A stretch of 64,000 nucleotides of DNA, from assembly GCF_021190955.1 (NCBI RefSeq), contig NZ_JAIOAO010000006.1, positions 62,001-126,000 on the forward strand, in the 5' to 3' direction. Both the position numbers and the translations under genes were made by a program. The stretch comes from Parachryseolinea silvisoli. Its GTDB lineage: Bacteria; Bacteroidota; Bacteroidia; Cytophagales; Cyclobacteriaceae. How positions within the stretch are numbered: the first letter of the stretch is position 1; the number at the start of each line of letters is the position of its first letter. The notes under the pieces are model-generated. The model searched no databases, was not told the DNA's origin, and was given only the letters and a program-made list of their open reading frames with translations. This document shows, one piece after another, positions 1 to 8,330 of this stretch.

Positions 1-751
1 TCGGATTCTCAGGTTCGTTCTGCAAGGTGATGGCATCAATCGTTATTCCTTCTTCGGCCATGCCTTGTATATACCGGACAAAGTACTCTGCATAGGCTGC
101 GTAAAACTCGGGCTTTAAGCTTCCCCCCTTGGGGTGACCGTTGGTCTTCATCCAGGCGGGCGCCGACCATGGACTACCCATGATCTTGATGTCGGGATTG
201 ATAGCCAGGATTTGCTTGAGTGCTGGTATGAGGTATTTTTTGTCTTCCTCCAGTGTAAAGCCTTTTAGCTCGGGATCGGTCTTGCCTGGGGGCAGGTCGT
301 TGTATGAGAAGACATGGTCATCCAGATCGGAGGCACCGACGCTCACACGCAGGTAGCTTACGCCAATGTTGGTGCCGTCCCATCGGAATAGCTCGTTGAG
401 CAATGCCTCGCGTGTGGAGGGTGTCAGCGTTTGGATGTGGTAAGCGCTTCCTCCGGTTAGGGAGTAACCGAATCCATCGATCGTCTGGTACTGTTGTGTG
501 GAGTCTATCTCGATCACGAGTAGATCGGTTGCCTTAGTGTTAAACGCCAGGGCTTGCTGGTCTTTCGCCAGGAGAGACGATCTGTCGCTGGTGGTTAGGT
601 AGGAATGGATGGACGACGCCTCAACTTCAGACTCCGATGTTGTTTGTTTTTCCTGGTCGTTGCGTTGGCATCCTTGCCATAGCACGCTCGTCAGCACTAA
701 TGCCACGCCGAGTGTAATCCCTTTTACGGTTGAGTTCAGTTTTACTTTCAT
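1..751 (-). CDS. GH30 family glycoside hydrolase, N-terminal part (cut by window edge)
   Basis: The first 250 codons of a glycoside hydrolase family 30 enzyme; the C-terminus lies beyond base 1. Start is the ATG at 751. Residues 1-30 form an export signal with a possible lipoprotein cysteine (WQGC). GH30 signatures follow: QTIDGFGYSLTGGSA near residue 85, YLRVSVGASDLD near 125, IMGSPWSAPAWMKTNG near 185, and TLQNEPENP at the visible end, whose Glu is the family acid/base. The nucleophile Glu is outside the window. GH30 members cleave beta-1,6-glucan, glucosylceramide or xylan. Directly downstream of susC and susD (50-base gap), so a secreted or surface enzyme of that locus; beta-1,6-glucan is the substrate I would test first, by analogy with other SusCD-GH30 loci. 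Family certain, substrate inferred. Confidence 0.9.
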   Translation of the reverse strand, partial: MKVKLNSTVKGITLGVALVLTSVLWQGCQRNDQEKQTTSESEVEASSIHSYLTTSDRSSLLAKDQQALAFNTKATDLLVIEIDSTQQYQTIDGFGYSLTGGSAYHIQTLTPSTREALLNELFRWDGTNIGVSYLRVSVGASDLDDHVFSYNDLPPGKTDPELKGFTLEEDKKYLIPALKQILAINPDIKIMGSPWSAPAWMKTNGHPKGGSLKPEFYAAYAEYFVRYIQGMAEEGITIDAITLQNEPENP

Positions 752-801
752 CTTTATGTTCTAAAGAAGAACCCCGGTATACAGGGTTCCTCTTTTCTTT
801 A

Positions 802-2265
802 TTAGTATCCGTCGTTTTGCGTTAGCTTTTCGTTTTTGTCACGCTCATTTTGCGGAATGGGCCATAACAGTCGGTCTTCTGTTAATTGATACCCCAAGCT
901 ATTGCCATTTCCATCGCGGAGGGCATTCATTACCTCAATCGCCTTTCCCGTGCGTTTCAGGTCGTACCAACGTTGCCCCTCAAAGACAAGCTCCAGGCGG
1001 CGTTCCTTTGCAATCGCCTGAACCATGTTGGCGTCTGTTGTCGGTGTGATGGCGTCTAGGTGCACGCGCGCGCGAATCTCATTTACAAGGTCTGCTGCGC
1101 CCTCCAAATCACCAGCGTCTGTCAATGCTTCGGCTTTCAGCAGCATGATGTCGGCGAGTCGGAACAAAATATAGTTTTGTGTGCCGTTGGTGTTTCTGTA
1201 CTTATAGGAGTATGGAAAGTTTGTTAGCGGCCAATATCGGTCAGACCATTTGCCGGTAACGTCCGCAAAGCGAATGGACGCGTTTTTACGGATCTCATCG
1301 CCTTCGGCATCAAATGCCGCCACCAGGTCATTGGTGGGAGTATTGAATTTCTTCCAGTCAATACCATAAAACATACCAGCTCCCCAGTTGCCTGTACCAG
1401 CATCCCAGCCGTCGTAGGTTATTTCAAAGATTGCTTCAGAAGAATTTTCGTGTGTTCCGTCCCACAATTGATCGAACTCGGGTAACAGCTCGTACCCGGC
1501 CGCCAGTACGGCGTCGGCATGCTCGTTAACCTTTGCCCAGTCGTGCGGCTCTACGGTTGCGTATACTTTCGCGAGTAGAAAATGTGCTGTGCTTTTTGTC
1601 GCAACGTTTTTGTTTGCAGTAGTAGCCCGTGTATTGGCGACGGCAAGTTCCAGGTCCTTGATTATCTGCTGGTATATTTCAGCCTGCGGTGTACGAGACA
1701 AGTATATTTTACTTTCATCATCCACATCCCATTCGGTTATTTCATGCACCAGTAACGGTATATCGCCATATTGACGAACCAGCTCAAAGTACATGTACGC
1801 CCGCACAAATGCCGCTTCGCCCTTGATTTCGGCTCTTCTTGTTTCCGTCAGGGCTGCATCGGTAACAGAGTCGATATGATCTAATACCGTGTTGGCTTTG
1901 GCGATTGTACTGTACAAGTAACGCCAGTCACGAAGCACGTTATTATTTACCGATTCAATGGCGTATTCATCAATCTGAAAATTATTAGGATTGTCTGCGC
2001 CGGCATACGCATTGTCGGCTTGCGCATCGCCATTTACGTAATAATCCAACTGAAAATATTCGTTTCTAAAATCGCCATAACAGCCTGCCAGAATCGCTTC
2101 CGCCTGACTTGCCGTTGTGAATCCAGTTGATTTGCCGTCATTTCCAAGATCCTCGTTCGTTAACTTAGAAAGTGGGTCTCTATCCAGAAAATCATCGCAC
2201 CCCAGTAAAAGCGCACCAACCAACAGAAGGGCGCCTATATAATTGTATGTTTTTGCCTTTCTCAT
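802..2265 (-). CDS. SusD/RagB family nutrient-binding outer membrane lipoprotein
   Basis: Surface glycan-binding lipoprotein that works as a lid on its SusC partner. 487 residues, usual for the family. The N-terminus has a lipoprotein signal ending LLLGC (Cys about 23), followed by DDFLDRDPLS, typical of SusD. The middle is the alpha-helical TPR-like SusD fold (ADIMLLKAEAL near 375), and the C-terminus has the usual RRLELVFEGQRWYDLKRTG segment near residue 430. The start is 11 bases after the susC stop, so the two are cotranscribed, with the GH30 gene next. The bound glycan cannot be read from sequence. Confidence 0.95.
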   Translation of the reverse strand: MRKAKTYNYIGALLLVGALLLGCDDFLDRDPLSKLTNEDLGNDGKSTGFTTASQAEAILAGCYGDFRNEYFQLDYYVNGDAQADNAYAGADNPNNFQIDEYAIESVNNNVLRDWRYLYSTIAKANTVLDHIDSVTDAALTETRRAEIKGEAAFVRAYMYFELVRQYGDIPLLVHEITEWDVDDESKIYLSRTPQAEIYQQIIKDLELAVANTRATTANKNVATKSTAHFLLAKVYATVEPHDWAKVNEHADAVLAAGYELLPEFDQLWDGTHENSSEAIFEITYDGWDAGTGNWGAGMFYGIDWKKFNTPTNDLVAAFDAEGDEIRKNASIRFADVTGKWSDRYWPLTNFPYSYKYRNTNGTQNYILFRLADIMLLKAEALTDAGDLEGAADLVNEIRARVHLDAITPTTDANMVQAIAKERRLELVFEGQRWYDLKRTGKAIEVMNALRDGNGNSLGYQLTEDRLLWPIPQNERDKNEKLTQNDGY

Positions 2266-2276
2266 CGCTCGTCTGT

Positions 2277-5222
2277 TTAGAATGAAACGTTTACGCCCAG
2301 AATGATCGTTCTCGATTGCGGATAGGTTCCGTAGTCGATGCCAATCTCGGTTCCTTTTCCTCCCGCAGTAGAATATGCGTTCACTTCAGGATCGTAGCCC
2401 GAATAGTTTGTCCATGTCAGCAAATTTTGCCCGGTAGCGTATACCGATAGTTTATTGATACCCAGCTTCTCCAGCGGACTGGTATTTACATTGTACGAAA
2501 GCGTTACGCTCTTCACCCGGAGATAGGAACCGTCTTCAACGAATCGCGTTGAGTTACGAATACTACCGGTACCAATGCCTGCGCGTGGTATGTCGGTATT
2601 CCGATTGTTCTCGGTCCACCGGTTCAACACCACTGTTGATTGATTCTTGGTGTCATACATGCCTTCCAGTTCCATACGAGTGGCATTGTAGATATCGTTT
2701 CCTTGCGATCCTTGCAGGAATACATTGAGATCAAATCGCTTGTATGAAAGGTTATTAGTCAACCCGAATATGAAGTTCGGCTGCGCGTTTCCAATCACAG
2801 TACGATCGGCGTCATTCAGGCCGTTACCTGTAAAGTCGTGGTACAACGGATTTCCGTTTTCAGGATCAACCCCTTCATAGATGTATCCAAAGAATGTACC
2901 CAACGAGCTACCTTCCGTCATTCTCACAAGGTTTTGATCGCCGTTGCTGTACATTGGAGCATAGTAGTAGACTTTGTTCAACGTCAATTCAGTCACCTTA
3001 TTTCGGTTGAACGATATATTGAAGTCCGTGGTCCACCGCAGTTCGCTTTCGGTATTGATTGACGATAGGGCCAACTCCAGTCCTTTGTTCTCCATTTTAC
3101 CAGCATTTTTGCGAGCAAATGCGAAACCTGTATATTCATTAAATCCAACGTCGAGCAGCAAGCCATCTGTTTTTTTCAGGTAGGCGTCGAATGTAAATGT
3201 CAATCGCGAGTTTAGCACGGAAAGATCAACGCCGATGTTTGTCTGGGTTGTTTCCTCCCAGGTGATCGCGGGGCCACCCAATACATCTTCTTCGATAATC
3301 TCCGGACCCTGTCCCAATTCAGATCTGCGTCTGAACCCCGATTGTGTATACGAGGCATAGGTGTTAATATTCTCCTGATTACCGTTCTTACCCCATCCAG
3401 CACGTAGCTTTAAGTCGTTGATAGTAGCAACGCTTTGCATGAACGGCTCAGCCGAAATTCTCCAGCCGGCAGAAAACGACGGGAATGTGCCCCATTGACG
3501 ACCGGCGGCAAATCGCGATGATCCGTCCCGTCGTAGCGTAGCCGCAAAAAGATACTTTCCATCGTAGTCATAGTTCACACGTGCCAGTAACGATGCTATA
3601 CCCCAGTCAGTCGCCTCTGTGAAAGCGTTGACAATTTGGTTTGCGGCATTTAATGTTTGTACGCCGCTTACGCTGGGAAAGTCTTTTGCTTCGATATAGG
3701 TACGTTCCCACGTAGACTCTTGCGCCGTCATGCCCGCCAGTACATTGATATTGTGTACGCCAAACGATTTTACGTAGTTGAATGTATTCTCACTCAACCA
3801 CGAAAATGTTGTCGACTGATCCGTGCGGCCTATACCGTGATTGGAGGGGTCTCTGCCAAATACGGTTCTAAACGGGTCGAGGAAATAGTCATTACGATGG
3901 ATGGTATAGTCTACACCAAAGTTGGTACGGAAGGAAAGCCCTTCGAGAATCTTCACTTCGGCATTAAAATTTCCAATCAGGCGATCATCGGTTGTGCCTT
4001 CATCAGCACCTTCCATGAAGGCCACGGGGTTCTCCCATGATGGTTGGAACGGATTGGGCGCAAATTGTCCGCTGCCGTCGGGATTGTACGTCGTCAGAAA
4101 AGGAGGTGTTGTTAGCGCACTTAAGATTACACCTCCCCGACCTCCAGCTTTGTTATCTTCGGTGTTCTTATACTCGGAACGCACGAAGTTGAAGTTGGTA
4201 CCGAACTTCAGCCATTCTTTTACCTGATTGTCAAGATTCAGGCGCAGTGTATAGCGGTCGTACGCCGACGGGTTGATGATACCTTTGTTTTTGAGATAGC
4301 CGCCGGATACATAGTACTGGTTTTTGTCAGTACCCCCAGCGTAAGAAAGCTGGTAGTTTTGAAATGACCCGGTTCTATAGGTTTCGTCCTGCCAGTTTGT
4401 GTTTTGAGTAATGGCCGGGTCGACTACGGTATTGTTAATTTCGCTCATCAAGTCACGATACTGCTCGGTATTCAACACGTCCAGTTTCTTTGTGACCTCT
4501 GTGACCCCTACGTTGGCGAGGAACTGAAGCACGGGGGCGTTGGCTTTACCGCGCTTTGTTGTGATCAGTACCACGCCGTTGGCCGCACGCGCTCCATAGA
4601 TCGCTGCAGACGACGCGTCTTTTAGCACGCTCATGCTTTCGATATCGTTGGCGTTGATGCCGCGAATGTCGGTTGTCGGTACGCCGTCCACGACGTACAG
4701 CGGCTCATTACCAGCCTGTACAGATGTAGCACCGCGCACACGGATGGAGATCTCACCACCCGGCTTACCGGATGTCTGCGTGACCTGGACGCCTGCTGCC
4801 TTACCCTGTAATGCTTCTGCAGCGGAGGTCAGGGGACGGTCTTTGATGGAAGTCTGGTCCACGATGGCCACCGACGTGGTCAGGTCTTTTTTCTTCTGGG
4901 TTCCATACCCTACCACAACGACCTGTTCCAGGGTGGTTAGGTCTTCTTCCATTTTAACATCGATGACTGAGCGGTTGTCGATGGGAATCTCTAAAATTTG
5001 GTAGCCGATGAACGAAAAGACCAGCGTTCCTTCCGTGGCGTCAAGCTTGTAGTTGCCGTCACCATCTGTAATGGTACCAGTAGACGTACCCTTCAGCACG
5101 ACGTTTACGCCAGGCAGCGACTGCCCGTCTGGTGAAGTAACTTTCCCGGAGACGCTGCCATTTTGAGCCCATAGGGCCGCGGATAGCACCATGCTCCATA
5201 GCAGGAGTAAACCTCTTTTCAT
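2277..5222 (-). CDS. SusC/RagA family TonB-linked outer membrane protein
   Basis: TonB-dependent outer-membrane transporter importing oligosaccharides with the neighbouring SusD. 981 residues from the chosen ATG at 5222. An in-frame ATG at 5252 would add ten residues ahead of a clean signal peptide (MKRGLLLLWSM...ALWAQ), and a -7 promoter box overlaps it, so the shorter form is preferred. Order: signal peptide 1-20, carboxypeptidase-regulatory-like domain about 22-95 (VSGKVTSPDGQSLPGVNV), the SusC segment EQVVVVGYGTQKKKDLT near 100, plug domain to about 230 (VRVRGATSV, PLYVVDGVPT, VLKDASSAAIYGARAANGV), then a 22-strand barrel ending NVSF. First gene of a susC-susD-GH30 operon. Confidence 0.95.
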   Translation of the reverse strand: MKRGLLLLWSMVLSAALWAQNGSVSGKVTSPDGQSLPGVNVVLKGTSTGTITDGDGNYKLDATEGTLVFSFIGYQILEIPIDNRSVIDVKMEEDLTTLEQVVVVGYGTQKKKDLTTSVAIVDQTSIKDRPLTSAAEALQGKAAGVQVTQTSGKPGGEISIRVRGATSVQAGNEPLYVVDGVPTTDIRGINANDIESMSVLKDASSAAIYGARAANGVVLITTKRGKANAPVLQFLANVGVTEVTKKLDVLNTEQYRDLMSEINNTVVDPAITQNTNWQDETYRTGSFQNYQLSYAGGTDKNQYYVSGGYLKNKGIINPSAYDRYTLRLNLDNQVKEWLKFGTNFNFVRSEYKNTEDNKAGGRGGVILSALTTPPFLTTYNPDGSGQFAPNPFQPSWENPVAFMEGADEGTTDDRLIGNFNAEVKILEGLSFRTNFGVDYTIHRNDYFLDPFRTVFGRDPSNHGIGRTDQSTTFSWLSENTFNYVKSFGVHNINVLAGMTAQESTWERTYIEAKDFPSVSGVQTLNAANQIVNAFTEATDWGIASLLARVNYDYDGKYLFAATLRRDGSSRFAAGRQWGTFPSFSAGWRISAEPFMQSVATINDLKLRAGWGKNGNQENINTYASYTQSGFRRRSELGQGPEIIEEDVLGGPAITWEETTQTNIGVDLSVLNSRLTFTFDAYLKKTDGLLLDVGFNEYTGFAFARKNAGKMENKGLELALSSINTESELRWTTDFNISFNRNKVTELTLNKVYYYAPMYSNGDQNLVRMTEGSSLGTFFGYIYEGVDPENGNPLYHDFTGNGLNDADRTVIGNAQPNFIFGLTNNLSYKRFDLNVFLQGSQGNDIYNATRMELEGMYDTKNQSTVVLNRWTENNRNTDIPRAGIGTGSIRNSTRFVEDGSYLRVKSVTLSYNVNTSPLEKLGINKLSVYATGQNLLTWTNYSGYDPEVNAYSTAGGKGTEIGIDYGTYPQSRTIILGVNVSF

Positions 5223-5249
5223 AGTGTTTGAGTTTGGTTGATTGTGAAC

Positions 5250-5284
5250 CAAATGTAGAGGAGTGTTTTCTAATCGCGATACAA
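5250..5284 (-). promoter_or_regulatory. Putative Bacteroidota promoter for susC
   Basis: On the minus strand a perfect -7 box TACATTTG (5250-5257) is preceded by TTG (5282-5284) with a 24-base spacer, slightly longer than the usual 17-23. Expected transcript start near 5246, giving a leader of about 24 bases to the ATG at 5222 and leaving the alternative ATG at 5252 upstream of the transcript. Confidence 0.55.
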
Positions 5285-5412
5285 CTTACTGGAATGTAGG
5301 TAGTTACAAAAAATGATACGCTTCAGTCGCAAGTTAAAAATGCCCTTTTGACACAATTTGATGGCATTGGGCCTGGAACCGAGAAATGATGCTGATACGC
5401 CAGAAAAGGCGC

Positions 5413-5464
5413 AATCGTTTACGACAGGCTCGGAGGTAAAAAAAAGAATATCAATCGATTACGA
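5413..5464. promoter_or_regulatory. Pair of 12-bp direct repeats upstream of susC, candidate operators
   Basis: AATCGTTTACGA at 5413-5424 and AATCGATTACGA at 5453-5464 match at 11 of 12 positions and start 40 bases apart. Each is close to palindromic (TCGTTTACGA; AATCGATT), as for a helix-turn-helix dimer such as a LacI-family regulator. They lie about 160-210 bases upstream of the susC -7 box and before the end of the next gene. No regulator gene for them is in view. Confidence 0.4.
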
Positions 5465-5530
5465 TTTCGAACGCAGTACCCGAATTTATTTTTCAAAATT
5501 GCTAACGTGTTATTATTCAGCGTAATAAAA

Positions 5531-7420
5531 TCATTTGTCTTCCTCTACTAAAATGGAATTCCACCCTTCGCGCAGGTGTAGGCCACCATGGCGACGTCTT
5601 TCTTTCATGGTTTTCTTGATGCGTGAGCTGTAAGTCCAGCAGGTGCTTTGACGGATGCCCAGGATCTCGGAGAGCTTATGAGAGGATATATTGCCCTGCG
5701 AGCTGTAGACCAGGAAAATCATGTAAAAGGCCTTGTTGATGGGTAGCCGGGTGTTCTGCAATACGGTGTAGGCAGTTACGGATTCGTCGTAGCCACATTT
5801 GGAGCAGCGGCGGCTGTAGGGGCTTTTGCCGGTGCTGTATTGGGTATGGCCACATTTGCGGCAGGCATAGTTGTGATGCCATTTTATATCCGCCAGGAAC
5901 TTCAAGCAGCTGTCATCATCGGGGTACATCGCGCTGAATTCCTCAAAGTCGACCTCTTTGGACATGATGCGCGCTTCTTTGACTTCTGCCACGTCATGTT
6001 TTAGTTGGTCATTGTCACGGGCCAGGAGGGTGTTCATCGCAGCAATTGCTTCCGCTTGCCGGGCCAGCCGGACGTTGGCTTCCTCCAGGCGGTGGTTCTG
6101 CTCTTCGATGAGCTCCGTCTTTTGTACCAGCTGCGCCGTTTTCATGCGCACCTGTTCTTCCAGCTCCTGGTTCAAGCCATCTTTCAGGCGTTGGTTTTCG
6201 TGCAGTTGTTCAATGGTCTTCTCCTGCGCTTCGGCCTTTTCGATGCGGAGCAACCGGATTTTGTCACTAATTGCAAATGACAGGAAAAGCATTTCCATGA
6301 TAAAGCAGAATCCCAGGCTATAGTGTGATAGCTGTCCAAAGGGCATCCACTCAAAGTCAAAATACAACGACACTTTGCTTACTACGCCAAACAGCAAGAT
6401 GCTATAGCCTATTACTAAAAACCGGGCGGCTGAATATCCCTTGGCCCAACGGTATGCCGCGGCATAGAAAGCTGCGGCGAACGGCACAATCTCGATAAAC
6501 CGAACGGCAAACCATTCGCGCACGACAAACAAGCTTACGAAGAGAAAGATTGTTCTGAAAACAAAGGCTCCCAGGATAAGCTTAAACAATCCTGGTGCTT
6601 CTCTTCGGAGGGTTAGTACCGAGGCGGCAAAAAAGAGTGCAAAGGTTGATGCCAGGTATAGGGCTATGCCTGGCGCGTATTGGTTCCAGGTGATGGCCCG
6701 CGGCCATATATATTGGAAGGCTATGCCGTCGGCGCTCATTTCGTATACCCCGATGCCCACCAGGTACAGCATGTAGAGCAGGTAGTGGCTTTCGCGCACG
6801 GCGGCATACATCAGCAGGTTATAGAAAGAAAAGACCAGGATCATACCGTAGAATATGCCGAAGAAGAAGTATTCGTCCGTGGCATATTCAAACAAGTAGT
6901 CTGTTGAGCGGAGTACAACGATCGCTTCGGCCTGCTGTGCCGACCGAAGCCGGAAGTAATACGTTACTTCACCGGCTACGTCATTGGCTATAGGGATGAC
7001 AAAATTTTTATGTTTTAGCGGGCGGGCCGAGAACTCCTGGTGGTCCCCGTAACGATGGCGTACATACCCTCCGTCTGCTGTCGGGATAAAGAACTCGATG
7101 CTGTCTATCGTCTGATCAAAGAATTCAATCACCCAACGTGTTTGTAGCGCGGGATCGAGTTTTACTTTTACCCGGTGCCAGTAGGCGGCATTGCGGTGTT
7201 TGTTCTCGGGATTAAACGTCGCACTGGGGTTGAAATGAATATTCCAGGCTGGGCTGCTTACCTCTTGGATGGTAAGCTTACCGGAAAGGTCTTCCAGGTA
7301 TTGAATTTCCTGAAAGGAAAATATGTGTTGCCCCGATACGCTCTCCAGCGCAACAGCGGGTTGGGCCAGGCTGGCGTAGCACAAGCTCCAACCGATGGCA
7401 AGGGCAATTAACTTTCTCAT
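5531..7420 (-). CDS. 7TM-DISM receptor fused to IS1595-type transposase zinc ribbon and HTH
   Basis: 629 residues from the ATG at 7420, which begins a clean signal peptide (MRKLIALAIGWSL...SLAQ); an ATG at 7447 adds nine residues. Order: signal 1-20; extracellular 7TMR-DISM extracellular domain about 30-165; seven transmembrane helices about 175-390; coiled coil about 395-490; then from about 508 a zinc ribbon with CRKC (520-523) and CSKC (539-542), and a helix-turn-helix (ISSHKLSEILGIRQSTCW, about 577-594). The last part matches the N-terminal DNA-binding half of IS1595/ISXO2 transposases, which continues into a DDE nuclease; here the protein stops at the point where that nuclease would begin. 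7TM-DISM proteins are sensors with varied cytoplasmic outputs. I infer a membrane-bound DNA-binding sensor; ligand and target unknown. Confidence 0.85.
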   Translation of the reverse strand: MRKLIALAIGWSLCYASLAQPAVALESVSGQHIFSFQEIQYLEDLSGKLTIQEVSSPAWNIHFNPSATFNPENKHRNAAYWHRVKVKLDPALQTRWVIEFFDQTIDSIEFFIPTADGGYVRHRYGDHQEFSARPLKHKNFVIPIANDVAGEVTYYFRLRSAQQAEAIVVLRSTDYLFEYATDEYFFFGIFYGMILVFSFYNLLMYAAVRESHYLLYMLYLVGIGVYEMSADGIAFQYIWPRAITWNQYAPGIALYLASTFALFFAASVLTLRREAPGLFKLILGAFVFRTIFLFVSLFVVREWFAVRFIEIVPFAAAFYAAAYRWAKGYSAARFLVIGYSILLFGVVSKVSLYFDFEWMPFGQLSHYSLGFCFIMEMLFLSFAISDKIRLLRIEKAEAQEKTIEQLHENQRLKDGLNQELEEQVRMKTAQLVQKTELIEEQNHRLEEANVRLARQAEAIAAMNTLLARDNDQLKHDVAEVKEARIMSKEVDFEEFSAMYPDDDSCLKFLADIKWHHNYACRKCGHTQYSTGKSPYSRRCSKCGYDESVTAYTVLQNTRLPINKAFYMIFLVYSSQGNISSHKLSEILGIRQSTCWTYSSRIKKTMKERRRHGGLHLREGWNSILVEEDK

Positions 7421-7444
7421 GTTTCCCCACAGGCTTTTCCAATG

Positions 7445-7475
7445 CAATGTTAAAGCACCCTGGCAAGGGAAACAA
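7445..7475 (-). promoter_or_regulatory. Putative promoter of the 7TM-DISM fusion gene
   Basis: Minus strand TAACATTG (7445-7452; 7 of 8 to TAnnTTTG... with A at position 5) and TTG (7473-7475), 20-base spacer. Predicted start near 7441, about 20 bases before the ATG at 7420. Confidence 0.35.
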
Positions 7476-7512
7476 CTACTGTCGACAAATGAGTTCCGAG
7501 ACAGGTCGTAAG

Positions 7513-8316
7513 CTAGATATCAGACCGTTTTAGTTTGCGGTAGCTGATATAATTAAAGACAAAGGTCCACACCAGCACAATCGCCGCAGCCCCAGGGCTG
7601 ATATAGTCGCGGATTTCTGAGAAAGCATACCGGGGAAAGGGAAATGTAATGAGGTTCCGGATTGATTCCATGGGAAAGAACGGAATTACACCGGGTAGAT
7701 AATCGTCGAGGTTTGAGGTGATGATAAACTCGATCAATTGAGACAACAGCAGCAAGATAATCGTGAGGCCTGAACGCTGTATTAAAATGCCAAGCATGAG
7801 TGCGTACGACAAAAAGAAAAATACTTCCAGGAAATAGGCGGGAAGAAACTCCAAATCGGTCAATATTCTGTTCAACTCCAGCGAGGGGCTATAGATCATG
7901 CCGGTTACCAGGCCGATTACGAAGATCATTGTCATGCTCATCAGGCTCAGCAACACATTCGTCAGAATCTTTGATAGCAGAAACTCACCGCGACTGAGGC
8001 CGTCAATGATATTTTGACGCAATGTACGGTAGGTGTATTCATTGGTGATCGAGATAACCACCATAACGGCCAGAATTACTTTAAGCAGGCCGGCACACCA
8101 GATCAGGTTGAGCCATACATCCGGAAAATGATAGAGTGGAATTCGCCCGATGTTTATTTCCTGCCCGAAACCGTCGATGAAACTGGCGAGCCATTTGAGA
8201 AACTCCATGCCGCTGGCAGCGCCGAAGCCCAGGGTCATAAAATACAGACCACACACTACCCAGAAGGTACGGTAGCTGGTCATTTTTTTGAGGTCTATGC
8301 GTAACAGTTGAAGCAT
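7513..8316 (-). CDS. ABC-2 type transporter permease
   Basis: Integral membrane subunit of an ABC exporter, 267 residues with about six hydrophobic helices; helix one at about 15-40, then VILAVMVVISITNEY near 85, where ITNEYTYRTLRQNIIDGLSR is a typical ABC-2 permease motif after the second helix. It starts 14 bases after the ATPase gene, so the two form one transporter. The substrate cannot be inferred; this class often exports peptides or antibiotics, or acts on lipids. Confidence 0.85.
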   Translation of the reverse strand: MLQLLRIDLKKMTSYRTFWVVCGLYFMTLGFGAASGMEFLKWLASFIDGFGQEINIGRIPLYHFPDVWLNLIWCAGLLKVILAVMVVISITNEYTYRTLRQNIIDGLSRGEFLLSKILTNVLLSLMSMTMIFVIGLVTGMIYSPSLELNRILTDLEFLPAYFLEVFFFLSYALMLGILIQRSGLTIILLLLSQLIEFIITSNLDDYLPGVIPFFPMESIRNLITFPFPRYAFSEIRDYISPGAAAIVLVWTFVFNYISYRKLKRSDI

Positions 8317-8330
8317 GGCGGCGTTGTGAA

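Noticed and set aside
769-789. GAACCC/GGGTTC hairpin between susD and the GH30 gene
   Set aside because: Only six pairs, no U-run; may affect processing but not enough for a feature.
5531-5899. Intact or decayed IS1595 insertion at the 3' end of the 7TM-DISM gene
   Set aside because: The frame is continuous through the coiled coil, no DDE-domain remnant follows, and no terminal inverted repeats or target duplication were seen.
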